DNA of 64,000 nt from Lachnospiraceae bacterium. GTDB lineage: Bacteria > Bacillota > Clostridia > Lachnospirales > Lachnospiraceae. Each line of letters begins with the position of its first letter. The stretch's first letter is position 1. Below the pieces are notes generated by a model, which was given only the letters and a program-made list of their open reading frames with translations, was not told the DNA's origin and searched no databases. The stretch covers positions 124,001 through 188,000 of the forward strand of contig JAGAQI010000047.1 of NCBI GenBank assembly GCA_017622795.1. The letters are read 5' to 3'. Positions 18,588-25,545 of this stretch are shown in pieces. A program made the translations under genes and the position numbers.

Positions 18588-18743
18588 TTATCTGCCGCAA
18601 CCGCCCTTTTTCTTTGCCGCACATTCTCTGGCATAAGGGCAGCCCACACATTTTCCCTGTTTCTTTTCTTTGCGGATATAAACAGCCGCAACACCTACAA
18701 GAACCAGCACTAACACAATAATAATACTATCTGCCAATGTCAT
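18588..18743 (-). CDS. FeoB-associated Cys-rich membrane protein
   Basis: A 51-residue ORF too short for standard ORF calling. It starts MTLADSIIIV, has one transmembrane helix (about 5-24) and then a Lys- and Cys-rich tail with CVGCPYARECA and a final GGCGR, giving four cysteines. This is the hallmark of the small FeoB-associated proteins found downstream of feoB in many Firmicutes, possibly helping Fe2+ handling; the exact role is not established. It starts 21 bases after the feoB stop and ends before the operon terminator. Confidence 0.88.
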   Translation of the reverse strand: MTLADSIIIVLVLVLVGVAAVYIRKEKKQGKCVGCPYARECAAKKKGGCGR

Positions 18744-18764
18744 ACTATACCTGCTTTCTGATTC

Positions 18765-20765
18765 TTATTCGCTCAGCTTATACTCCGGTTTGGCATCCTT
18801 ATTGTTTGCATTGCTTACCAGCACGATAATAAGCACCATCACAAGCACCGCAATCAATCCCGGAAGAAAACCTGCTCCCAAAGCTCCTGTTGTAATCAAA
18901 GTACCAATCTGATATACCAAAAACGCCAGGGTAAAGCCGGTAAACAGCTGCAGGCAGATACCGCCAAACAGCCATTTTTTGCTTTGCATTTCCGCATTCA
19001 TAGCACCGATTGCAGCAAAGCATGGCGGCGTAAATAAATTAAACATCAGATATGCCAGTGCAGCTACCTTTGTTAAGCCAATGGTAGTTGCCACTACATT
19101 ACCGTCACCTACCAATGCCAATTCATCCATATCAATAATTGCGGACAGTCCATAACAAACTGCCAAAGTACCTACTACGTTTTCCTTTGCAATAAAACCG
19201 GTTACTGCTGCCGCTGCCAGCTGCCAAGCAGCTACACCTACCACCGGTACTAAAAGCACCGCGATCGGAGAAGCAATAGAGGCAAGAATCGAGGTATGTG
19301 CCATACCCTCTTCCACTACCTGAAGCTTCCAGTTAAAGCTCTGCATAATCTGAACTACCGTATTACATACCAAAATAATGGTACCTGCCTTAATAATGTA
19401 AGCCTTACCTCTGTCTAACATAGAAACACAAGCTCTTTTCAGGCTTGGAAGCTTGTATTCCGGAAGCTCAATAATAAAATAGGATTTTTTGTATTTATAG
19501 CCGGTAACTGCTTTCACCAGCAACGCACCAAGCAGGATTACAACAATACCCGTAAAGTACATCACCGGAGCTACCCACACCGAATTTCCGAAAAAAGAAG
19601 CTGCAAAGAGAGTAATTACCGGAATCTTTGCACCGCACGGCATAAACGGAGCCAGCATTGCCGTTGCACGGCGTTCTCTTTCATTACGGATGGTACGGGA
19701 TGCCATAACCCCCGGAATAGCACAGCCGATACCAACTACCATAGGAATTACGGACTTACCGGAGAGACCAACTTTTTTAAAGATTGGGTCCAACACTACT
19801 GTAGCACGGGCCATATAACCACAGTCTTCCAATAAAGCAATGAGGAAATACATAACCATTACCAGCGGAAGGAAACCGACTACAGCAATTAAACCGCCGA
19901 TAACACCGTCTACCAGCAGGGACTGCAGGAACGGATTCGCATTCTCTACCAGACCTGCCACATACCCCTGGAAACCTTCTAAAATTCCGGTTAACCAGTC
20001 AGCAATCCAGGTACCTACCGTAGTCTGGGAGATATAAAACACTGCCCACATTACTACGGCAAATATACCGATACCAAGCACAGGATGGGTAATTACCGCA
20101 TCGATTTTATCTCCGATGTTGGTGTCCTTGGTCAGAACCTTTCGTTTCTCTACCTCATCCACAATTTTATTTACAAAGGCAAAACGCTTTCTGTCTTCTG
20201 CTTCTACTGCTGCCTTGTCCGTCAGGTCAATGTCTGCCTGTATGTATGGCGCCTTCTGAGTTTTTCCTGCTTGCGCCACCGCAGCCTGCACTACTGCCTT
20301 TAAGCCGTTATCTCCACCGGAGATGGATACGGTTTCAATAACCGGGCAGCCAAGCTTTTGGGAAAGCTTTGCCTCATCGATCTGTGTGTCTTTCTTTTCA
20401 TTAATATCACTCTTGTTAAGCGCAACCACCATCGGAATTCCAAGTTCCATAAGCTGGGTGGTAAAGAATAAACTTCTGCTCAAATTGGTAGCATCTACGA
20501 TATTGATAAGAACATCCGGCGTTTCATTCTTTACATAGTCCCTTGTAATACTTTCTTCCGAGGTAAAAGGTGACATGGAATATGCTCCCGGTAAATCTAC
20601 CGCAACCAGTTCTTCATTTCCCTCATAGAAACTCTTTTTAATCGGGCTTTCTTTTCTTTCTACGGTAACACCTGCCCAGTTGCCTACATGCTCATTCCGT
20701 CCGGTCAGTGCGTTGTACATAGTGGTTTTACCGCTGTTTGGATTACCTGTTAATGCTATTCTCAT
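18765..20765 (-). CDS. feoB: Ferrous iron transporter FeoB
   Basis: A 666-residue protein. The N-terminal cytosolic GTPase domain shows G1 GNPNSGKT (7-14), G3 DLPGAYS and G4 NKSD; a spacer domain follows to about residue 210, then a polytopic core with the FeoB Gate-type regions (GYMARA, GCAIPGVMASR, PCGAKIPV) to the C terminus. It drives Fe2+ uptake across the cytoplasmic membrane. Length is close to the usual 650-780. The ATG is preceded by AGGAGG. feoA lies 120 bases upstream and the intervening gap contains a palindrome resembling a DtxR-family operator, so feoB may also be controlled from its own leader. Confidence 0.96.
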   Translation of the reverse strand: MRIALTGNPNSGKTTMYNALTGRNEHVGNWAGVTVERKESPIKKSFYEGNEELVAVDLPGAYSMSPFTSEESITRDYVKNETPDVLINIVDATNLSRSLFFTTQLMELGIPMVVALNKSDINEKKDTQIDEAKLSQKLGCPVIETVSISGGDNGLKAVVQAAVAQAGKTQKAPYIQADIDLTDKAAVEAEDRKRFAFVNKIVDEVEKRKVLTKDTNIGDKIDAVITHPVLGIGIFAVVMWAVFYISQTTVGTWIADWLTGILEGFQGYVAGLVENANPFLQSLLVDGVIGGLIAVVGFLPLVMVMYFLIALLEDCGYMARATVVLDPIFKKVGLSGKSVIPMVVGIGCAIPGVMASRTIRNERERRATAMLAPFMPCGAKIPVITLFAASFFGNSVWVAPVMYFTGIVVILLGALLVKAVTGYKYKKSYFIIELPEYKLPSLKRACVSMLDRGKAYIIKAGTIILVCNTVVQIMQSFNWKLQVVEEGMAHTSILASIASPIAVLLVPVVGVAAWQLAAAAVTGFIAKENVVGTLAVCYGLSAIIDMDELALVGDGNVVATTIGLTKVAALAYLMFNLFTPPCFAAIGAMNAEMQSKKWLFGGICLQLFTGFTLAFLVYQIGTLITTGALGAGFLPGLIAVLVMVLIIVLVSNANNKDAKPEYKLSE

Positions 20766-20822
20766 AAATCCTCCTGTTATTTTCTTGTTTTAACTCTATT
20801 CCTCTTGCTGACTGCGGCATTT

Positions 20823-20838
20823 GTTAGTCAAGACTAAC
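20823..20838. promoter_or_regulatory. Candidate DtxR-family operator before feoB
   Basis: GTTAGTC-AA-GACTAAC is a perfect 7-bp inverted repeat in the feoA-feoB gap. It shares the GTTAG/CTAAC half-sites with the repeat at the feoA promoter and resembles the TTAGGTTAG/CTAACCTAA half-sites known for DtxR/IdeR. The DtxR-type gene at 21371 is the obvious candidate for the binding protein. Confidence 0.55.
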
Positions 20839-20885
20839 CGATACTTATAAAAAATAGTGATTACCATCACCATTTTCCGCTTATG

Positions 20886-21098
20886 CTATACCAAAATAGC
20901 CGCAGCTAATTCATTATCAATGTTGTAGCGGCCATCCTTAATGGAAACCGTACAATTTCTTTTCTTTCTGGACACTACGGTAATTGGTTCACCGCTATAG
21001 CAGCCCAGAGAGAATAAAAAGGAATTTAACTCTTCATCGTCGGTAGCAATGTTTTTAATGATATATTCTTCACCAATATTTGCTTCAACTAAAGTCAT
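20886..21098 (-). CDS. feoA: FeoA family protein
   Basis: A 70-residue SH3-like FeoA protein. It shows the expected pattern: TLVEANIGEEY at the start, a glycine after the LFSLGCYSGEPITVV segment, and a C-terminal DNELAAAILV stretch. FeoA is a small cytosolic partner of FeoB needed for Fe2+ transport in several bacteria. AAGGGAGATG lies just before the ATG. It is the first gene of the feo unit and is transcribed divergently from the DtxR-like regulator. Confidence 0.93.
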   Translation of the reverse strand: MTLVEANIGEEYIIKNIATDDEELNSFLFSLGCYSGEPITVVSRKKRNCTVSIKDGRYNIDNELAAAILV

Positions 21099-21116
21099 GG
21101 TATCATCTCCCTTACT

Positions 21117-21138
21117 GAAGTTAGGCTTTTCTAACTTT
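21117..21138. promoter_or_regulatory. Candidate DtxR-family operator before feoA
   Basis: Inverted repeat AAGTTAG-GCTTTT-CTAACTT just downstream of the predicted feoA -10 box. It shares the GTTAG/CTAAC half-site with the palindrome before feoB. Its position would let an iron-loaded repressor block transcription start. Confidence 0.55.
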
Positions 21139-21145
21139 CGTCTAG

Positions 21146-21174
21146 AGTTTAATATAAAATTCTTCTTTTGTCAA
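21146..21174 (-). promoter_or_regulatory. Predicted feoA promoter
   Basis: Minus strand: perfect TTGACA (21169-21174), 17-bp spacer, TAAACT (21146-21151). The candidate operator at 21117-21138 begins eight bases downstream of the -10 box. Confidence 0.65.
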
Positions 21175-21271
21175 CCTATTTTTATGTAAATTTTTCTAAA
21201 AATATTCCGGAACCTTTTGTGCAATTTTTCTCAATAACATGAAAACGCAGGAAAAACTTTGCTATAAGGGT

Positions 21272-21300
21272 TTGATATTTTCGAAAAACCATGGTATACT
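21272..21300 (+). promoter_or_regulatory. Predicted promoter of the DtxR-type regulator
   Basis: TTGATA (21272-21277), 17-bp spacer, TATACT (21295-21300), 70 bases before the ATG. The leader contains a small stem CTGAC/GTCAG. No GTTAG/CTAAC repeat is seen here, so autoregulation is not evident. Confidence 0.6.
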
Positions 21301-21370
21301 GTTACTATTACAAAAATAACTATCATCTGACATCCTTTGTCAGGTATATATAATAATCAGGAGAAGCAAA

Positions 21371-21733
21371 ATGGCAATTAACGAATCTGCAGAAAACTAT
21401 TTGGAAACCATATTGATGCTCAGCAAAAAGCTACCGGTAGTGCGCTCCGTTGACATCGCCAACGAGCTGGGCTTTAAAAAATCCAGTGTCAGCATTGCCA
21501 TGAAAAACTTACGTGAAAACAATCATATCGCGGTTTCCAATGCCGGCTTTATTACCTTAACCGAATCCGGTAAGCAAATCGCAGAAATGATTTTTGAACG
21601 CCATGAGCTCATCTCCAACTGGTTAATTACCATCGGCGTCAGCGAAGAAACCGCACTGGAAGATGCATGTAAAATGGAACATGTTATCAGCCAGGAAAGC
21701 TTTGAAGCAATTAAGAAGTTTATTGGGAAGTAA
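21371..21733 (+). CDS. DtxR/MntR-family metal-dependent transcriptional repressor
   Basis: A 120-residue two-domain regulator: winged helix (1-70; recognition region around KKSSVSIAMKNL) and metal-binding dimerisation domain (71-120). It lacks the SH3-like third domain of DtxR/IdeR; here that fold is encoded separately as FeoA. By alignment with known proteins, His78, Cys100, Glu103 and His104 (DACKMEHVIS) match the DtxR ligand set His79-Cys102-Glu105-His106 better than MntR, which has Glu where Cys100 sits. That favours Fe2+ sensing, as does the divergent feo operon. AGGAGAAG precedes the ATG. Confidence 0.88.
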   Translation: MAINESAENYLETILMLSKKLPVVRSVDIANELGFKKSSVSIAMKNLRENNHIAVSNAGFITLTESGKQIAEMIFERHELISNWLITIGVSEETALEDACKMEHVISQESFEAIKKFIGK

Positions 21734-21757
21734 GATAAAGAACCATTAAATCAATTT

Positions 21758-21790
21758 TAATTATATCATTTTTCCAAAAATGATATAATT
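21758..21790 (+). terminator. AT-rich hairpin after the DtxR-type gene
   Basis: AATTATATCATTTTT pairs with AAAAATGATATAATT around a CC loop. It can serve as terminator for the regulator gene, but its right arm also contains the promoter-like TGATATAAT motif. Confidence 0.45.
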
Positions 21791-21813
21791 GATGCAAATG
21801 ATGATATAATTGA
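21779..21813 (+). promoter_or_regulatory. Tandem extended -10-like motifs (direct repeat)
   Basis: ATGATATAATTGA occurs twice, at 21779-21791 and 21801-21813, 22 bases apart. Each holds TGATATAAT, the same extended -10 form as at 6173 and 10940. They point into the fold-back element at 21822, so a transcript of that element is possible. No -35 box is evident. Confidence 0.35.
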
Positions 21814-21821
21814 ACCTCCGC

Positions 21822-22261
21822 AACGTCCCGCCGGATTCCTTCTGCTTTTGCAGATTTTTCTTCTGCACATTCAGCACTTTCCCGGCGACTCTGCGGGCAG
21901 GCGGACTTTTATCGATGGTTGCTCCGGAACGAAGTGACTAACTGTTTGAGGTGGTGGGTGTTCTTCTAACCCGGCATTTGGCAGAGGGCAAAGAAGCGCG
22001 TAAGCGCAATTAAAAGCGGCATATAAGTATTCGTGGCAAGCTCGCTTGTCTAAGAATACCTATATGCCGCTTTTTTACATCCGCAGGATGCTTTGCCCCT
22101 GCCAAATCACTAATTCACACTACAAATACACCACCACCGAGTTTTAGCACTTCGTGCAGGGCAACCATTAATTACGGAAAAGTCCGCCGCCTGCAGCAAG
22201 TCCCCGTGGAAAGTGGCTGAGTCAGAAGAAAAACTGCAAAAGCACTCCCCGGCGGGACGTT
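21822..22261. repeat. 440-bp imperfect fold-back element
   Basis: This gap has no gene but is almost wholly self-complementary. Paired blocks: 21822-21834 with 22249-22261 (AACGTCCCGCCGG), 21843-21853 with 22234-22244, 21900-21910 with 22178-22188, 21914-21921 with about 22161-22168, 21976-21993 with 22091-22107, and the core 22012-22032 with 22054-22076 around the axis near 22042. The core stem (AAAAGCGGCATATA/TATATGCCGCTTTTTT) ends in T-runs on both strands and looks like a terminator. Mismatches between arms are spread in internal loops, unlike an inverted gene copy. It could be a MITE-like mobile element, a large structured RNA, or a long two-way terminator between the regulator and pepF. 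Confidence 0.85.
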
Positions 22262-22268
22262 TCACAAC

Positions 22269-24029
22269 CTATTTCTTCGCCAGTCTCTTATACTCCGCAA
22301 TAGCTTCATCATAAGAATGCAGGCTCATCAGCCAGAATTCCTTCTTTGTCAAATCAATATCACAAATCTTCGCTACTTCCTCTACGCTTCTGACCGGAGT
22401 TTCCTTTAACATATAATTGTACTTTTCAAGGAATGCCGGGCCCTCCTGCTTATATTTTTCATATAAGCCTCTTGCAAACAAACCGCCGAACGCATATGGA
22501 AAATTGTAGAATCCAAGGCCTGCACTGTAATAGTGACCCTTACATGCCCACATGTACGGGTGCAGAACATCATGGTCCAAACCATCGCCGTAAGCTTCCT
22601 TCTGGGCTTCTAACATAATCTTGCAAAGCTCGTCCGCAAACATAAAGTTCTCACTTCTGTTTTCCACCACACGGGATTCAAATAAAAATCTGGAGTAAAT
22701 ATCGCAGATAATCTGGGTTACATCACTAAGCTGACCTTCCAACAGGGAAAGCTTCTCATCGTCAGAAGAAGCATGGTCAATGGCATGACTCATTACCACA
22801 TTTTCGTTAAAGGTAGATGCGGTTTCAGCCACCGGCATGGAATATCCCGTATTTAACGGACGATTGTCAAAAATCATAAAGTCATGATAACCATGGCCAA
22901 GCTCATGGGCCAAGGTAGATACATCACTAAAGGAACCATCAAAGTTAGTCAGTACACGGAACTGCTTCTTCGCATCCAGGGAAGCGCAGAACGCACCACC
23001 CACCTTGCCGTTTCTCGGGAAGAAATCGATCCAGTTTTCTTCATAAGCACGGTCAATAATCTCCGCCATACGCGGATTGAAGGATTGGAATACATTCATT
23101 AAATATTCCTTGGATTCCTCTACCGTAAACTTCTTGGTGTTGCTGCCCATTGGCGCAAACAGATCATACCAAGGAAGACCATTTTTGTGACCGAGAGCCT
23201 CTGCCTTTGCCCTAAGATATCCATGGAAGTTCGGCATATATTCCTTCATTGCCTCTAAAAGAGCATCCAACGTTGCCCTCTCCATTCTGGAACGGTATAA
23301 TACCTTATCCAAAGGAGATGCATAGCCCCTCATTTTAGATTCGGTAATGTCCTGCAGTTTAATGCTGTTTAAGGAATAAGCGATGGCATCCTTAATCTTA
23401 TCATACGCCTTAAGCTCTGCCTCATATGCCTCCTTACGTACGGTTGCATCGGCGTCATAGGCTTTGTTACGGATGGCAGACAACGTAGTCTTTTCTCCGT
23501 TGTACTCCACTTCCACGGAGGAAGTCAAAAAGCTCTGCAAGTCGCTCCAGGCGGAACCGCCGGAAACATCCATTCTTGCCAGTGCTTCTTCCACATCCTC
23601 GGAGAGTGTATATTTTGCACTTTCCTGAATTCTGTGGAGGCGGTCACTGTAAGCAAGTAACAGCTCATCATCACCGATAACTGCGTCAATATCGGCTATT
23701 TTCTCAATATACTTTTCAATTAATGTAGATGCCTTTGTTACATCACCCATTTTCTGCATCAGGCGGCCCATATAAGAAACACTTTCCGTGTCGGAAGTAT
23801 CTACCGACTGACGCAGGGAACAGAAGCTGAACAAATTGCCTACCAGTTCTTCAAATTCCTCATCCATAAGCAGTGCTTTTTTTACGGTTTCTCTTTCGCC
23901 TTCACTGCCAAGACTATCCGCAAACTTCTGATATGCTGCTATTTTTCCGTCTACTGCAGCAAAGTCTGCTAAAAATTTTTCATCTTCAAATCCTGAGTAT
24001 AAAACCTCCAATGACCATTTGTCGTACAT
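22269..24029 (-). CDS. pepF: Oligoendopeptidase F (M3 family zinc metallopeptidase)
   Basis: A 586-residue cytosolic peptidase with the M3 zinc motif HELGH (His375, His379) and the third ligand Glu402 in VAETAST. Homologues cleave peptides of roughly 7-17 residues and help recycle peptides. The helical N-terminal region and total length fit PepF. The open frame extends 13 codons further upstream, but the ATG at 24029 (MYDKWSLEVLY) is preferred because AGGAAGAAGG lies directly before it. The gene ends eight bases from the fold-back element. Confidence 0.92.
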   Translation of the reverse strand: MYDKWSLEVLYSGFEDEKFLADFAAVDGKIAAYQKFADSLGSEGERETVKKALLMDEEFEELVGNLFSFCSLRQSVDTSDTESVSYMGRLMQKMGDVTKASTLIEKYIEKIADIDAVIGDDELLLAYSDRLHRIQESAKYTLSEDVEEALARMDVSGGSAWSDLQSFLTSSVEVEYNGEKTTLSAIRNKAYDADATVRKEAYEAELKAYDKIKDAIAYSLNSIKLQDITESKMRGYASPLDKVLYRSRMERATLDALLEAMKEYMPNFHGYLRAKAEALGHKNGLPWYDLFAPMGSNTKKFTVEESKEYLMNVFQSFNPRMAEIIDRAYEENWIDFFPRNGKVGGAFCASLDAKKQFRVLTNFDGSFSDVSTLAHELGHGYHDFMIFDNRPLNTGYSMPVAETASTFNENVVMSHAIDHASSDDEKLSLLEGQLSDVTQIICDIYSRFLFESRVVENRSENFMFADELCKIMLEAQKEAYGDGLDHDVLHPYMWACKGHYYSAGLGFYNFPYAFGGLFARGLYEKYKQEGPAFLEKYNYMLKETPVRSVEEVAKICDIDLTKKEFWLMSLHSYDEAIAEYKRLAKK

Positions 24030-24103
24030 AACCTTCTTCCTTTCTTTTGCAGAAATAATCTTCTGCATATCAGTATAAGTTTATCAAAATCAAAACCACT
24101 TGT

Positions 24104-25474
24104 CTATACTTTCTGCCGGACCAGGGCTTTCTTTTTCCAGCCTCCCTGTGCATAACGTCCCACTGCTACCAACAACGAGATTATCCATCCGAGATTAAAT
24201 CCCCACCAGATAACGTCCACACCAAAGCGGCCTGCAAAACCAACCGTCACCACCAGACGAATGGCAAAACTGAGCAATGTAGTCAAAATAAACCAGCTCA
24301 TATCGCCGCTTCCTTTAAATGTAGCCTTAATCAGCATATAAGCGGTAAATACAATCAGACAGGCTCCTACTACCCGGATGTATTCCGAGCCAACCGAAAG
24401 TGCCCTGACGATGTCTGCATCCGCCTCAGATAAAAACATTCGGATAATCGGTTCTGCAAAAAATTCCAGCAGCACAGTCATGCCAAGAGAAAGCATTCCG
24501 CAGCAAAGCAAAGAAGACCGAAGTCCCGGCCGGATACGCTCTAATTTTCCTGCCCCCATATTCTGGCCTACATAACCGGAATATGCGTTAGCATAGTTAA
24601 TCGGAATGGCAATGGCAAGATTGATTACCTTGGAGGCTGCCGCAGTTCCTGCCATAACCGCTGCGCCGAAACTATTAATCGTTGCCTGCACTACCACTGA
24701 GCCCACCGATACAATGGATTGCTGAATGGCAGACGGCAAGGCAAACCGTAACATAATCAGCAGCAGTTTACCATCAAAGAATACCGTTTTTCCGCTTTCT
24801 GCTTTTTGCACCGGGAATTCTTTCAAAAGTCTCGGCATATCTGCCAGAGCAAGCCCCACAGCAAGCAGTTGGGAAATGGCAGTGGCTGCTGCTGCTCCGG
24901 CCACACCCCAATGCAGGTTTATAATAAACACGAAATCCAAGAGCACATTAGCCGCCGAAGAAATAATTAAAAATTTTAATGGTGCCTTTGAATTTCCAAG
25001 CGCTGTATATACACTACTTAATGCATTATACAGAAAAATCGGAACACTGCCTAAAAAATAAAAACGTAAGTAATCCACCCCAAGGGGAACAATTTCTATC
25101 GGGGTTTTGACATAAATTAAGAGTGGTTCGGCATAAATCCACATCAAAACAGTGCTCACCAGGCCTATCACCGTAGAAAAACAGGCAGAGGTTGTAGCAC
25201 ACAGCCTTATTTTATCAGTCTTTCCTGCACCGAAATATTGAGAAATAACAATACTGCCACCCAAAGCAAGCCCGGTTGCCAGCTGTACAAACACTGCTGT
25301 AATACTCCCGGCGCTGCCCACTGCTGCCAGCGCATCCTGCCCCAGACGGTTTCCCACAATTAAGGTGTCAATTACATTATACAATTGCTGGAACAGATTA
25401 GAGATAATCATTGGTACTGCAAAGAAAAAAATAATTTTAAACGGATTTCCTTCGGTCATATTTATTGTTTTCAT
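24104..25474 (-). CDS. MATE family efflux transporter
   Basis: A 456-residue protein with about 12 hydrophobic segments in two similar halves, starting MKTINMTEGNPFKIIFFFAVP with the usual MATE opening (IPMIISNLFQQLYNVIDTLIVG-like). These transporters exchange drugs or metabolites for Na+ or H+. The substrate cannot be read from sequence. It is downstream of thrS and its terminator; pepF follows after 75 bases. Confidence 0.92.
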   Translation of the reverse strand: MKTINMTEGNPFKIIFFFAVPMIISNLFQQLYNVIDTLIVGNRLGQDALAAVGSAGSITAVFVQLATGLALGGSIVISQYFGAGKTDKIRLCATTSACFSTVIGLVSTVLMWIYAEPLLIYVKTPIEIVPLGVDYLRFYFLGSVPIFLYNALSSVYTALGNSKAPLKFLIISSAANVLLDFVFIINLHWGVAGAAAATAISQLLAVGLALADMPRLLKEFPVQKAESGKTVFFDGKLLLIMLRFALPSAIQQSIVSVGSVVVQATINSFGAAVMAGTAAASKVINLAIAIPINYANAYSGYVGQNMGAGKLERIRPGLRSSLLCCGMLSLGMTVLLEFFAEPIIRMFLSEADADIVRALSVGSEYIRVVGACLIVFTAYMLIKATFKGSGDMSWFILTTLLSFAIRLVVTVGFAGRFGVDVIWWGFNLGWIISLLVAVGRYAQGGWKKKALVRQKV

Positions 25475-25507
25475 CTCGTCACTTCTTTTCTTCTTAAATA
25501 TATTAAA

Positions 25508-25537
25508 ACCGGCAGAAGTAGTATTCCTCCTGCCGGC
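25508..25537 (-). terminator. Terminator of thrS
   Basis: Minus strand: GCCGGCAGGAGG ... CTTCTGCCGG followed by TTTTAATA, located nine bases past the thrS stop. Confidence 0.8.
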
Positions 25538-25545
25538 CTGATTTA

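Noticed and set aside
21822..22261. The fold-back element as a coding gene or as a CRISPR array
   Set aside because: No frame of useful length on either strand, and its repeats are inverted and paired rather than direct and spaced.
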